In this document: piece by piece, positions 18,388 through 27,362 of the stretch
Layout of the letters: each line of letters starts with the position of its first letter
Numbering within the stretch: the stretch's first letter is position 1
Source of the DNA: Pandoraea terrigena
GTDB lineage: Bacteria; Pseudomonadota; Gammaproteobacteria; Burkholderiales; Burkholderiaceae
Assembly (NCBI RefSeq): GCF_902459705.1
Contig: NZ_CABPRU010000002.1
Span: 434,001-498,000 of the forward strand
Direction of reading: 5' to 3'
Length of the DNA stretch: 64,000 nucleotides
Notes under the pieces: model-generated
Databases searched by the model: none
Told to the model about the DNA's origin: nothing
Seen by the model: the letters and a program-made list of their open reading frames with translations, nothing else
Program-made: the position numbers and the translations under genes

Positions 18388-19713
18388 TTACTCGCTGGCG
18401 GGTGCCCCCATCGCGACCGGGCGATTCGCCGACGCCTGAACCTCGTTGCGGTTCACGCTTTCGATCCAGCGACGACGCATCGGCGCGAGCAGGAACTTCG
18501 CGGAGATCGCCGCTGCGATACTGATCACCGCCGCTGCGATAAACACACGATCCCAGTGACCACCGACGGCGAGCACCGATGCCAGCGGAACCAGCAGCGA
18601 TGCCGTGCCCTTGGCGGTGTACAGCGTGCCCGCATTGGACGCGGCATTCTTGCTACCGAACGTATCCGCACACAGCGCCGGGAAGATCGAGAAGATTTCG
18701 CCCCAGCACAGGAAGGTCATCGCGGCGAAGAACACGAACATGTACGGGTTCTGGCCGAAGTGCATCAGGCCCAGCATTGCCAGCCCTTCACCGAGGAAGA
18801 TGATGAACATGGCGTTCTCGCGACCGATCTTGTCCGAGACGAAACCGCACAGCGGACGCGTAAAGCCATTGCACAGGTTATCGATCGACAGCGTCATCGT
18901 GAGCAGCGGCAGCGTGGCACCGAACAGCGTCATCGGCATCGAAGCAATGCCATAGTCCTTCGCGATCGGCCCGATCTGTGCCGTTGCCATCAGACCGCCC
19001 GCGGCCACGGCGACGAAGCACACGTAGATCACCCAGAACACCGGCGTACGAATCATCTGACCCGAGGTGTAGTCCACCTTCGTCGCCAGGTTGCGGCGCG
19101 AAACGGTCACGCCCTTCGGTGTGCGCGGCTTCACGAGCAACAGCGCGAGGATAAAGATCGCGACGCCCTGCACGATGCCGAAGTTGAAGAACGCTGCCTC
19201 GTAACCCGACCCGCGGATCATGTTGGCAATCGGAATCACGGTGATCGCGGCACCGGCACCGAAGCCGGCAGCCGTCAGACCGGCGGCCAGACCGCGCTTG
19301 TCCGGGAACCACTTGAGTGCGTTACCCACGCACGTACCGTACACACAACCCGCACCAATACCGGCGATCACGGCCGCCGTGTACAGCACGGCGAGCGTTT
19401 CGGCGTACGAATACAGGACCCACGACAGCCCGACGCAAATCGCGCCACCTGCCACCACCGGCCGGGGTCCGAAGCGGTCGACCAGCCAGCCCTCGATCGG
19501 CACGAGCCAGGTTTCCACCACGATGAAGATAGAGAAGGCCACCTGAATGGCCGCGACGCCCCAGTGATGCTTCGTCTGCATCGGCTCGACAAACAACGTC
19601 CACGAATACTGCAGATTGGCCACCAGGCCCATACAGATAATGCCGATCACCAATTGTGACCAGCGCCCTCCCAGAAAAGAGGTCTTCTCCTCCGGTTGCG
19701 CATTTGCTTGCAT
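18388..19713 (-). CDS. OFA-family MFS carrier, oxalate/formate-antiporter-like
   Basis: A 441-residue MFS protein with about twelve membrane helices (first RWSQLVIGIICMGLVANLQY). It has family features such as YSWTLFVEPM in loop 1, GWLVDRFGPRPVV and YGTCVGNALKWFPDKRGLAAG, which mark the OFA family that includes OxlT. Exchange of oxalate or another carboxylate for formate is inferred; no oxalyl-CoA decarboxylase or formyl-CoA transferase is in the window. The ATG at 19713 has a perfect AGGAGG ribosome binding site. A regulator and glcDEF for C2-acid use lie beyond the 1-kb spacer on the 5' side. Confidence 0.87.
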   Translation of the reverse strand: MQANAQPEEKTSFLGGRWSQLVIGIICMGLVANLQYSWTLFVEPMQTKHHWGVAAIQVAFSIFIVVETWLVPIEGWLVDRFGPRPVVAGGAICVGLSWVLYSYAETLAVLYTAAVIAGIGAGCVYGTCVGNALKWFPDKRGLAAGLTAAGFGAGAAITVIPIANMIRGSGYEAAFFNFGIVQGVAIFILALLLVKPRTPKGVTVSRRNLATKVDYTSGQMIRTPVFWVIYVCFVAVAAGGLMATAQIGPIAKDYGIASMPMTLFGATLPLLTMTLSIDNLCNGFTRPLCGFVSDKIGRENAMFIIFLGEGLAMLGLMHFGQNPYMFVFFAAMTFLCWGEIFSIFPALCADTFGSKNAASNAGTLYTAKGTASLLVPLASVLAVGGHWDRVFIAAAVISIAAAISAKFLLAPMRRRWIESVNRNEVQASANRPVAMGAPASE

Positions 19714-20711
19714 GACTTGCCTCCTGTTCCTGTCAGACGATTGACGCCGGTCCGCGCTTCGTTGTGCGGTACCCGTCGTCATCGCGTGCCGTCTCGCGCC
19801 CCGACGTGGGGCAATCGCGCATACGGCACGCCTCCTGGCGTTACATGCGGCTCATGCGTGGCCGCTTGATCACGGAACGCTGCCTGGCGGCGCGCTCGCA
19901 GGGCTCGAGCCCCGGCTGACTGACTTTCGGAAGCGCCAAAGGACACTTCCGGCCCCCACTTCGGCGCGGCGACGCAGGCTTTAGGCCCGCGCCGGCAAGT
20001 TGCCGGCTGCCGAAGGGTGGCGGGTGAATCGATTCGAGTGGGGGATTGGCCTGCGCTGTCAGAGGGTCGCGATGGATTCCCATGAATCACATCGCAGGCC
20101 ACGTCCCATCACTCAGGCGAGCGCGCCTCACAGACGCGTGATCGCCGGATCGCCCGCCCGCAACTGGCGGCAGGGAGATGAGGAACACCGCAGCGCTGAC
20201 CCACAACCTCAGACGCCAACGGCGGATACGACAGGGCAGCCGGTACTGAAGCACCGTCGCACAAAAGCTGCCCGAAAGGAAATGCGTGCTTACCCAACGA
20301 ATGTCTCCGGTAAATACTGCGTCGACCCGCCCGCCCCGCCCGTGGAAATTCACAGGTCTTGTGGAGTTCGGCTCGTCGCCTTTCATCTGATATACAAGAT
20401 TCAATATATCGAATTAAGTATTTTTATGGTTCCAAAATTAGTCCATGACCGGAGGACTGTCAACCCGAGAGCGCCCGCGCCCCGGTTGTCGTCGGCGATG
20501 GGGAGAACGCCAGGCCGACCTTGGAGTCAGCGTCCAATAACCGGAAAACGTAAGGAAATCAGGCCATTGCGGGGCATTGGGTATCATCGCCGAGCGTCGG
20601 GCGCCCTCGAGCGGCATCACACCGCCGAGTGCAGGCTCAGGGAAAACGATGACGTTTCCAGGAGGGATTGTTAGCCTTCAGCAGGGCGCCTCGTCGACCC
20701 GAAAAATCGGG
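19714..20711. other. About 1 kb without a recognisable gene; contains an AT-rich island
   Basis: The space before the OFA-carrier gene and after the FadR-type regulator gene has no frame that looks like protein. It does hold a very AT-rich stretch at about 20388-20445, unlike its surroundings, which may carry the promoter for the carrier. A small hairpin GACCCGA-AAAA-TCGGGTC (20696-20713) overlaps the stop codon of the regulator gene. A CCGGCAA-G-TTGCCGG hairpin lies near 19992. Confidence 0.55.
20405..20420. promoter_or_regulatory. Near-palindrome in the AT-rich island
   Basis: The island from about 20388 to 20445 contains ATTCAATATATCGAAT (beginning at the end of the preceding base block), which is symmetric except for one base pair. 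Several TATA-like hexamers surround it on both strands. It lies about 690 bases upstream of the OFA-carrier start, so a promoter with a long leader or an unnoticed transcript would be needed. Function is not established. Confidence 0.35.
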
Positions 20712-21563
20712 TCAGACTGACTCGACGTCGCTCGAATGGTTGCGGATGAAGGTCAGGTGTTCGCGCAGCGAACGCTGCGCGAGGGTGGCGTCGTGCGATG
20801 CGACGGCGGTGAAGATGCGGCGGTGCTGGTCGATCAGCTCGGCCAGATCGGCGCCGTGGCTGACGATGGCGCGGTAGTTATCGGCCACCGACCCGCGCAA
20901 CAACTCGAAGATCGCGTGCATCAGGTGCACCAGCACGAGATTGTGCGTCGCTTCGGCCAGCGCCAGATGGAAATGCGCGTCGAGCTCGGGCACGCGGGTG
21001 AGCAGCGACTGCCGCCGCGCGTCGCCCTCGCCGTCCAGGCCGTCATGCCCTGCCGCGTAGGCGGCATAGGTGGCATAGGCGGCCTCGAGCGCTTCGAGCG
21101 CCTGTGCGAGGCGTGCGATGTCCTCAGGTGTCGCGCGCGCGGCCGCCAGTTCCACGGCCTTGGCTTCGAGCACTTCGCGCATCTCCAGCACGTCATCGAC
21201 AGTTTTGCTGTGTCGCGACATCAATTGCGACAGCGGTTCCGCGAGCAGCGGCTGGCTGGCGTTGGCGACCAGGTACCCGCCCCCGGCGCGGCCGACGATC
21301 AGGCCGCGCGACTCCAGCCGCAGCAGCGCTTCTCGAAGGGATGGGCGCGACACACCCATCTGCTGCGCCAGATCGCGCTCGGACGGCAGCGCCGAGCCCG
21401 GGGCGAGCCGGCCTTCGACAACCATCGTCTCCAGTTGCTCGTACACCATGTCGGACAGTCGCAGGCGCGGCGGCGGCGTAACCGGCGCAAAACTCGCGAC
21501 GGTGCCCTGAGATTCGCTGGCAGGTAGGGAAGACATAGGCAAGGACGACTCGTTGGACGACAT
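20712..21563 (-). CDS. glcC: GntR-family regulator, FadR subgroup, GlcC/LldR-like
   Basis: A 283-residue transcription regulator. The winged helix-turn-helix is at about residues 40-105 (LETMVVEGRLAPGSALPSER, GVSRPSLREALLRLESRGL). The FCD ligand-binding domain follows, with metal-site residues in MREVLEAKAVELAAA, DAHFHLALAEATHN and the C-terminal DQHRRIFTAVASHD. An Ala/Tyr-rich insertion (AAYATYAAYAAG) and acidic loop lie mid-domain. It is divergent from glcDEF with two palindromes between them, so control of glycolate oxidation by glycolate or a related acid is likely. The start at 21563 was chosen over an in-frame GTG at 21593. Confidence 0.88.
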   Translation of the reverse strand: MSSNESSLPMSSLPASESQGTVASFAPVTPPPRLRLSDMVYEQLETMVVEGRLAPGSALPSERDLAQQMGVSRPSLREALLRLESRGLIVGRAGGGYLVANASQPLLAEPLSQLMSRHSKTVDDVLEMREVLEAKAVELAAARATPEDIARLAQALEALEAAYATYAAYAAGHDGLDGEGDARRQSLLTRVPELDAHFHLALAEATHNLVLVHLMHAIFELLRGSVADNYRAIVSHGADLAELIDQHRRIFTAVASHDATLAQRSLREHLTFIRNHSSDVESV

Positions 21564-21678
21564 CTCGGCTTCGGTTCTCGACGAAAAAATCACAGGTACG
21601 ACGATACAGGATCACGCTTCGCTCAGGGTAGGCGCACTCCCCGAGACCCGGCATCGCCAGGGACATCCTCTCGAGGCA

Positions 21679-21690
21679 AGGGTTAACCCT
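21679..21690. promoter_or_regulatory. Palindrome AGGGTTAACCCT in the glcC-glcD intergenic region
   Basis: A 12-base perfect palindrome with a GGTTAACC core lies between the divergent regulator and glcD genes, 125 bases before glcD. It may be an accessory site for the GntR regulator or for another factor. Confidence 0.5.
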
Positions 21691-21735
21691 GTAGTCGAAA
21701 TCGGATCATTCCCTTTACGATAGCATTATCCGATA

Positions 21736-21761
21736 ACTGGTCGACCAGTCTACCAGTAGAC
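21736..21761. promoter_or_regulatory. Probable GlcC-type operator (two overlapping inverted repeats)
   Basis: ACTGGTCGACCAGT (21736-21749) is a perfect 14-base palindrome with the TGGT-N2-ACCA arrangement typical of FadR-subgroup operators. It overlaps a second inverted repeat, GTCTAC-CA-GTAGAC (21748-21761). The pair lies 54-79 bases upstream of the glcD ATG, a good place for control of glcDEF and of the regulator itself. Confidence 0.75.
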
Positions 21762-21814
21762 CAACGATCAGTGAAACGCCACGACACGTCAACGATTGTC
21801 CGAGAGCCCGCCTG

Positions 21815-23389
21815 ATGACATCGAATGCGTTGCCCCCCTCCCCGTCCCCGGCGCTGAGTCCACAGCGCCCGGTACCGTCGCCGCCGGCGCCTGGGCGCGT
21901 CGCCGCCGAACCCGTCTTCGAAACGATTGACGACCCCACGCGCGTCGCCCGGCTCGCGGCACTGCGTGCCGCCGTGCCCGACGCCCAGTGGCTCACCGAC
22001 CGCGAACAGATCACGCCGTACGAATGCGACGGCCTGGCCGCCTACCGCAAGCTGCCGCTTGCCGTGGTCCTGCCGGCCGACGAGGATCAGGTTTGCCGCA
22101 TCCTGCGGGCCTGCCACGATCACAACGTGCCCGTCGTGCCGCGCGGGGCAGGCACGGGGCTATCCGGCGGCGCCATGCCGATCACCGATGGCATCGTGCT
22201 CTCGCTCGCCCGATTCAAACGCATTCTCGACGTCGACCCTTACGCCCGCACCGCCACCGTGCAGCCAGGTGTGCGCAATCTCGCCGTCTCCGAAGCGGCC
22301 GCGCCTTACGGTCTTTACTACGCACCGGATCCCTCGTCGCAGATCGCCTGCACCATCGGCGGCAACGTCTCGGAGAACTCGGGCGGCGTGCATTGCCTGA
22401 AATACGGCCTGACGGTGCACAACGTCCTGCGTGTGCGCGCCGTGACGATGGACGGCGAGGTCGTGGAATTCGGCTCGCATGCGCTCGACGCCCCGGGGCT
22501 CGACCTGCTGTCCGTGTTCATCGGTAGCGAAGGGATGTTCTGCGTGGTCACGGAAGTTACCGTGAAGCTCGTGCCGAAGCCGCAAGTCCAGCAAGTCATC
22601 ATGGCCAGCTTCGACGACGTCGAGGCCGGCGGCGACGCCGTCGCGGCGATCATCGCCGCAGGCATCATCCCTGCCGGCCTGGAGATGATGGACAAGCCGG
22701 CCACCCAGGCCGTGGAAGCGTTCGTTCACGCAGGCTACGACCTGGACGCCGCCGCCATCCTGTTGTGCGAATCCGATGGCACGCCCGAAGAAGTCGCGGA
22801 AGAAGTCGCACGGGTCTCGGCGGTGTTGCGCGCGTCGGGCGCCACCCGCATCCAGGTGTCTACGTCGGAAGCCGAACGCCTGCGCTTCTGGTCCGGACGC
22901 AAGAACGCCTTCCCCGCCGCCGGACGCCTCTCGCCGGACTACTACTGCATGGACGGCACCATCCCGCGCCGGACCATCGGCACGCTGCTCAAGCGCATCG
23001 AAGCGATGGAAGCGCAATACGGTCTGCGCTGCATCAACGTCTTTCACGCCGGCGATGGCAACATGCACCCGCTGATTCTTTTCAACGGCAACGATCTGGA
23101 CGAGTGGCACCGCGCCGAAGCGTTCGGCAGCGACATTCTCGAAGCCTGCGTGGCGCTGGGGGGCACGGTAACCGGCGAGCACGGCGTCGGGATCGAAAAG
23201 ATCAACGCGATGTGCGTGCAGTTCTCCCCGGAGGAACGCGATGCGTTCTTTGGCGTGAAGCGTGCCTTCGACCCGGCCGGCCTGCTCAATGCCGACAAGG
23301 GCATTCCAACGCGTGCGCGCTGCGCCGAGTACGGCAAAATGCACGTGCGCGGCGGCCTGCTGCCTCACCCCGACTTGCCGAGGTTCTGA
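21815..23389 (+). CDS. glcD: Glycolate oxidase FAD subunit GlcD
   Basis: GlcD is the FAD-binding catalytic subunit of membrane-associated glycolate dehydrogenase, which oxidises glycolate to glyoxylate. The 524 residues contain the PCMH-type FAD domain: VPRGAGTGLSGGAMP (about 109-123), DPSSQIACTIGGNVSENSGG and VFIGSEGMF. The FAD-oxidase C-terminal domain has FHAGDGNMHP and TGEHGVGIEK. The first about 30 residues are Pro/Ser-rich and precede the conserved part, so a later start is conceivable, although none is better placed. Its stop overlaps the glcE start by one base (TGATG). Confidence 0.97.
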   Translation: MTSNALPPSPSPALSPQRPVPSPPAPGRVAAEPVFETIDDPTRVARLAALRAAVPDAQWLTDREQITPYECDGLAAYRKLPLAVVLPADEDQVCRILRACHDHNVPVVPRGAGTGLSGGAMPITDGIVLSLARFKRILDVDPYARTATVQPGVRNLAVSEAAAPYGLYYAPDPSSQIACTIGGNVSENSGGVHCLKYGLTVHNVLRVRAVTMDGEVVEFGSHALDAPGLDLLSVFIGSEGMFCVVTEVTVKLVPKPQVQQVIMASFDDVEAGGDAVAAIIAAGIIPAGLEMMDKPATQAVEAFVHAGYDLDAAAILLCESDGTPEEVAEEVARVSAVLRASGATRIQVSTSEAERLRFWSGRKNAFPAAGRLSPDYYCMDGTIPRRTIGTLLKRIEAMEAQYGLRCINVFHAGDGNMHPLILFNGNDLDEWHRAEAFGSDILEACVALGGTVTGEHGVGIEKINAMCVQFSPEERDAFFGVKRAFDPAGLLNADKGIPTRARCAEYGKMHVRGGLLPHPDLPRF

Positions 23390-24516
23390 TGTTGCCAGCC
23401 CCCTCCTCCCACGCGTCGCCCAACGAGGATACGCAAGCGGCGGCGCAGGTACTCGCCGCGATTCGCGAGCGTGTGCTCGCCGCCACTGCCCGCGGCACGC
23501 CGCTTGATATCCAGGGCGGCAACACCAAGCGCTGGTACGGCCAGACGCCCGCCGGCGAGCCGCTCGACATGCGCGCGTATCGCGGCATCGTGTCATACGA
23601 TCCGGCCGAACTCGTCATCACTGCCCGTGCGGGCACGCCGCTGGCGGAGATCGAAGCGGCCCTGGCCGGGCGCGGCCAGATCCTGCCGTTCGAGCCACCG
23701 CATTTCGGCCCCGGCACAACGCTTGGCGGCTGCATCGCGGCCGGCCTCGCCGGCCCTCGCCGGCCACACGTCGGCGCGCCGCGCGACTTTGTCCTCGGCG
23801 CCGTCGTCATGAACGGTCAGGGGCAAGTGCTGCATTTCGGCGGGCAGGTAATGAAGAACGTCGCGGGTTACGATGTCTCTCGCGTACTGGCGGGCGCGCT
23901 CGGCACGCTTGGCGTCCTGCTGGAACTCTCGATCAAGGTGCTGCCCTGCCCGGTGGCCGAGGCGACGCTGCATTTCGAAATGTCGCAAGCGCAAGCCATC
24001 GAGCAGCTCAACCGCTGGGGCGGTCAACCACTGCCGCTCATGGGATCGGCCTGGCATGACGGCGCGCTGCGCGTGCGCCTTGGCGGTGCCGCGGCGGCCA
24101 TCACAGCAGCACGTGCCACAATGGGCGGCGAGTCCATCGATGCCATCGAAGCCCACGCGTTCTGGCAGGCGCTGCGCGAGCAGACGCACCCGTGCTTCGC
24201 GAGCGCGCCGCTCACGGGAGACGGGCAACCGCTATGGCGCTTGTCGGTGCCACCGACCACGCCGCCGCTCGCCCACAGCGACGAGCACCTGATCGAATGG
24301 GGGGGCGCACAACGCTGGTGGATCACGCCGCGCGCAGCCGCCGACGTGCGCGCGATTGCCGCCGCGGTGGGCGGGCATGCTACGCTGTTTCGCCACGGCG
24401 ACAAGTCGACCGGCGTATTTACCCCGCCACCGGCCGCGCTGCGCGCTATCGGCGAGCGTTTGCAGCACGCGTTCGACCCGAGCCGCATCTTCAACCGCCA
24501 TCGGCTGTACCGCTAA
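23389..24516 (+). CDS. glcE: Glycolate oxidase FAD-binding subunit GlcE
   Basis: GlcE is a shortened relative of GlcD required for the glycolate dehydrogenase complex. The 375 residues include LDIQGGNTKRWYG, the flavin-domain segments LPFEPPHFGPGTTLGGCIAAG (about 102-122) and QVMKNVAGYDVSRVLAGALGTLG, and the C-terminal FDPSRIFNRHRLYR. The one-base overlap with glcD and the eight-base gap to glcF show a tight glcDEF operon. Confidence 0.96.
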   Translation: MLPAPSSHASPNEDTQAAAQVLAAIRERVLAATARGTPLDIQGGNTKRWYGQTPAGEPLDMRAYRGIVSYDPAELVITARAGTPLAEIEAALAGRGQILPFEPPHFGPGTTLGGCIAAGLAGPRRPHVGAPRDFVLGAVVMNGQGQVLHFGGQVMKNVAGYDVSRVLAGALGTLGVLLELSIKVLPCPVAEATLHFEMSQAQAIEQLNRWGGQPLPLMGSAWHDGALRVRLGGAAAAITAARATMGGESIDAIEAHAFWQALREQTHPCFASAPLTGDGQPLWRLSVPPTTPPLAHSDEHLIEWGGAQRWWITPRAAADVRAIAAAVGGHATLFRHGDKSTGVFTPPPAALRAIGERLQHAFDPSRIFNRHRLYR

Positions 24517-24524
24517 AGACGACG

Positions 24525-25775
24525 ATGCAAACGAACCTCGCAGACTTTCTCCGTCAGACGGCGGACGGCGACGAAGCCGAAGCCATTCTCCGCAAATGCG
24601 TGCATTGCGGCTTTTGCACCGCCACGTGTCCGACCTATCAATTACTGGGCGACGAACTCGACGGTCCGCGCGGCCGCATCTATCTCATCAAGCAGATGGT
24701 CGAGGGCCAACCCGTGACGCGCGAAACGCAGCGTCACCTGGATCGGTGCCTGACCTGCCGCAGTTGTGAATCAACTTGCCCGTCAGGGGTGCAGTATGGC
24801 CGGCTCGTCGACATCGGCCGCCGTCATGTCGACGCCCAGGTCGGTCGCCCTGCCGGCGAGCGTGCGGTGCGCTGGGTGCTCGCACGCGTGCTGCCCAATC
24901 GCACGCTGTTCTCACCCGCGCTTCGCCTGGGCCAGCGATTTCGGTCGCTGCTGCCTCGCTCGCTGCGCGAGAAGGTGCCCCATCGCCAGCGCTCGGGCAG
25001 TTGGCCGCAAGGCACGCACACGCGTCGCATGCTGATGCTCGAAGGCTGCGTGCAGCCCGCCATGTTGCCGAACGTCAACAAGGCCACCGCCCGCGTGCTC
25101 GATGCCCTCGGCATCGAAATGGTGCGACCGGCGGCGGCCGGTTGCTGTGGCGCCATTCGCCTGCATCTGAACTACCAGGACGACGGCCTCGACGACGCGC
25201 GTCGCAACATCGACGCCTGGTGGCCCGAGATCGAAGCGGGTGCGCAAGCCATCGTGATCAACGCGTCGGGCTGCGGCGCGACGGTCAAGGAATACGGGCA
25301 TCTGCTGCGTCACGATCCGCAATATGCTGGCAAGGCGCAACGCGTCTCGGAACTCGCACGCGATCTGTCCGAAGTGCTGCTCGACAACCTGGAAGTCCTG
25401 CAACAACGCGTGCCGAGCCGAAAGACGGGCAAGATCGCCTACCATCCGCCATGCACGCTGCAGCATGGGCAACAGCTCAAGGGCGTGGTGGAGAAGGTGC
25501 TCGCGGGGGTCGGCGTCAACGTCGTGCTACCGCAGGACAGCCACATCTGCTGCGGCTCCGCCGGCACGTATTCGGTCACGCAGCCAACGTTGTCGCATCA
25601 ATTGCGCGATGCGAAGTGGAAGGCGCTCGACGCCCTCGAGCCGGAGTTGGTCGTCTCGGCCAATGTCGGTTGCATTTGCCATTTGCAGGCGACCGCCAAG
25701 GGCGAGCACGCACGCGATCACGCCCCGGTTCAACACTGGATCGAACTGCTCGACCGCATGATCGCGTCGGCCTGA
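24525..25775 (+). CDS. glcF: Glycolate oxidase iron-sulfur subunit GlcF
   Basis: GlcF carries electrons from the flavin subunits towards the quinone pool. The 416 residues have two 4Fe-4S motifs, CVHCGFCTATCP (about 25-36) and CLTCRSCESTCP (about 76-87). Two CCG-domain segments follow, with GCCGAIRLHLN, NASGCGATVKEYG and HICCGSAGTYS plus ANVGCICHL near the end, as in heterodisulfide-reductase-like Cys-rich domains. It is the last gene of glcDEF and is followed by a 13-bp hairpin. Confidence 0.96.
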   Translation: MQTNLADFLRQTADGDEAEAILRKCVHCGFCTATCPTYQLLGDELDGPRGRIYLIKQMVEGQPVTRETQRHLDRCLTCRSCESTCPSGVQYGRLVDIGRRHVDAQVGRPAGERAVRWVLARVLPNRTLFSPALRLGQRFRSLLPRSLREKVPHRQRSGSWPQGTHTRRMLMLEGCVQPAMLPNVNKATARVLDALGIEMVRPAAAGCCGAIRLHLNYQDDGLDDARRNIDAWWPEIEAGAQAIVINASGCGATVKEYGHLLRHDPQYAGKAQRVSELARDLSEVLLDNLEVLQQRVPSRKTGKIAYHPPCTLQHGQQLKGVVEKVLAGVGVNVVLPQDSHICCGSAGTYSVTQPTLSHQLRDAKWKALDALEPELVVSANVGCICHLQATAKGEHARDHAPVQHWIELLDRMIASA

Positions 25776-25813
25776 GCACCGGCACTGGACACCCCTCCTA
25801 CGTCCATCAAGTC

Positions 25814-25846
25814 GATTGATTGTCCCGATGAAAGGGACAATCAATC
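25814..25846. terminator. 13-bp perfect inverted repeat after glcDEF
   Basis: GATTGATTGTCCC (25814-25826) and GGGACAATCAATC (25834-25846) form a perfect stem around GATGAAA. It lies 38 bases after the glcF stop and 113 bases before the doxX start. No T-run follows, so it may be a terminator of the Rho-assisted or mRNA-end-protecting kind, or instead an operator for the next operon. Confidence 0.6.
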
Positions 25847-25958
25847 CCCAGCCTGCCCGTTTATCTAAACGATGGTGCTCCCTAGAATCGAGGTCAAGTC
25901 AGTCATCACATCGATGTCTGAGCCGCCCCTTACTTCGATTCCTTCACCGGAGCCTGTC

Positions 25959-26363
25959 ATGATCGACACCAAAACCGCCCCTTACGCCGCACTGCTGCTG
26001 CGCGTATCGTTGGGTATCCTCTTCCTCGCCCACCTGTCGCTCAAGGTATTCGTATTTACCGTCCCCGGCTTCGTGGGCTTCATGGGGTCGCTGGGCCTGC
26101 CGCCGTTCGTCGCTTATGTCACGATGGCGCTGGAACTCATCGGCGGCCTGATGCTGATCACGGGCTTCCATGCACGTTGGGCGGCGCTGCCGCTGGCCGC
26201 GCTGATGCTCGGCACCATCGTGTCCGTGCATGGCCACAACGGCTGGATGTTCGCCAACAAGGGCGGTGGCTGGGAATTCCCGGCGTTCTGGCTGGTGGCG
26301 TTGCTGGTCGTCGCCTTGCTCGGCGACGGCGCCTGCGCGATTCGCCGCGCGCGTACCGCCTGA
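25959..26363 (+). CDS. DoxX-family inner-membrane protein
   Basis: A 134-residue protein with four hydrophobic helices, starting AALLLRVSLGILFLAHLSLK and including ELIGGLMLITGFHARWAAL and PAFWLVALLVVALLG, the usual DoxX layout. The function of DoxX proteins is variously tied to redox or thiosulfate metabolism; none is proven here. The ATG at 25959 follows a CGGAG site. It is 47 bases upstream of the dioxygenase gene and probably co-transcribed; DoxX next to a YgiD-type dioxygenase is a recurring pair. Confidence 0.85.
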   Translation: MIDTKTAPYAALLLRVSLGILFLAHLSLKVFVFTVPGFVGFMGSLGLPPFVAYVTMALELIGGLMLITGFHARWAALPLAALMLGTIVSVHGHNGWMFANKGGGWEFPAFWLVALLVVALLGDGACAIRRARTA

Positions 26364-26410
26364 TCGCCGCATCGGGTTCTTGTTTGCGTTCTTTTGCCGG
26401 AGCCATCGTC

Positions 26411-27238
26411 ATGTCTGCCCTGCCTACCCTCTTCGTCTCCCACGGCTCACCGTTGCTCGCGGTCGATCCGGGCCGCACTGGCCCGCTGTTGACGGCGTTG
26501 GGGCGGGCGGTGCCGCGTCCGCGGGAGATCCTCGTGATTTCCCCGCATTGGTCGACACCGACCCCGCGCGTGGGCAACCTGGCGCAACAGCGCACGATCC
26601 ACGATTTCGGCGGCTTCCCGCGCGAGCTGTATGCGCTGGAATACCCGGCTGCGGGCGCGCCAGCACTCGCCGAGCGTACAGTGAAAATGCTGCGCGATGC
26701 CGGCCTGCCCGCGACCACCGACGACCAATGGGGCCTCGATCACGGCGCCTGGGTACCGCTGCGCTATCTGTATCCGGATGCCGATGTTCCGGTCACCCAA
26801 CTGTCGCTGCAACGGCACGCGCGTCCCGAGACACAGTATCGACTCGGGCAACGCCTGGCGCCGCTCGCCCAGGAAGGCACGCTCATCATCGCGTCGGGCA
26901 GCTTCACGCACAACCTGCATGAAGTCTTCCGCGCCCCGTCGGAAGACTTGGCTGAAGCGCCCTATCTGGCCGAGTTCGTCGCATGGTTCACCGAGCATCT
27001 CGCGGCGATGGACCTGGATGCCCTGTTCGACTACCGCGCCCGCGCACCCTATGCCGAGCGCGCCCATCCGACCGACGAGCATCTACTGCCGCTCTACATC
27101 GCGTTGGGCGCGGCCGACAACGCCGCCCGCCAAACGCACTTCGACACCGGCGCCACCTACGGCGCGCTGCGCATGGACGCCTTTGCGTTCGGCAACGCCG
27201 CTCCGTCGCTCGCCGACGTGACCGCGCTGGCACAATAA
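26411..27238 (+). CDS. ygiD: YgiD/DODA-type extradiol ring-cleavage dioxygenase (LigB fold)
   Basis: A 275-residue class III extradiol dioxygenase related to 4,5-DOPA dioxygenase. Conserved metal-ligand regions are visible: FVSHGSP (about 8-14), ISPHWSTPTP, HDFGGFPRELYALEYPAAG, DHGAWVPLRYLYPDADVPV and GSFTHNLHE. Iron or zinc is bound in the family; E. coli YgiD is a zinc-containing DOPA dioxygenase. The true substrate here is unknown, and the adjacent LysR gene suggests an inducible aromatic. The ATG at 26411 has a CCGGAG site. Confidence 0.9.
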   Translation: MSALPTLFVSHGSPLLAVDPGRTGPLLTALGRAVPRPREILVISPHWSTPTPRVGNLAQQRTIHDFGGFPRELYALEYPAAGAPALAERTVKMLRDAGLPATTDDQWGLDHGAWVPLRYLYPDADVPVTQLSLQRHARPETQYRLGQRLAPLAQEGTLIIASGSFTHNLHEVFRAPSEDLAEAPYLAEFVAWFTEHLAAMDLDALFDYRARAPYAERAHPTDEHLLPLYIALGAADNAARQTHFDTGATYGALRMDAFAFGNAAPSLADVTALAQ

Positions 27239-27255
27239 CGACATCGACACACGGG

Positions 27256-27286
27256 GGTGACACGACGGGGATGCCGTCGCGTCACC
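27256..27286 (+). terminator. Terminator-like hairpin after the dioxygenase gene
   Basis: GGTGACACGACGG and CCGTCGCGTCACC pair over 13 positions with one mismatch around GGATG, 18 bases past the stop codon. No T-run is present. It separates the dioxygenase gene from the LysR gene. Confidence 0.5.
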
Positions 27287-27362
27287 GTCGGCACTCTCGT
27301 TTCTCCGGCCACCGGCCCGATCGCGCATCGCACTGCGCATTCCTGAGGAGTCACGCCCCGGC

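Noticed and set aside
20000-20674. Plus-strand frame of 224 codons in the spacer after the OFA-carrier gene
   Set aside because: No ribosome binding site or recognisable protein features, and it crosses the AT-rich island; treated as non-coding.
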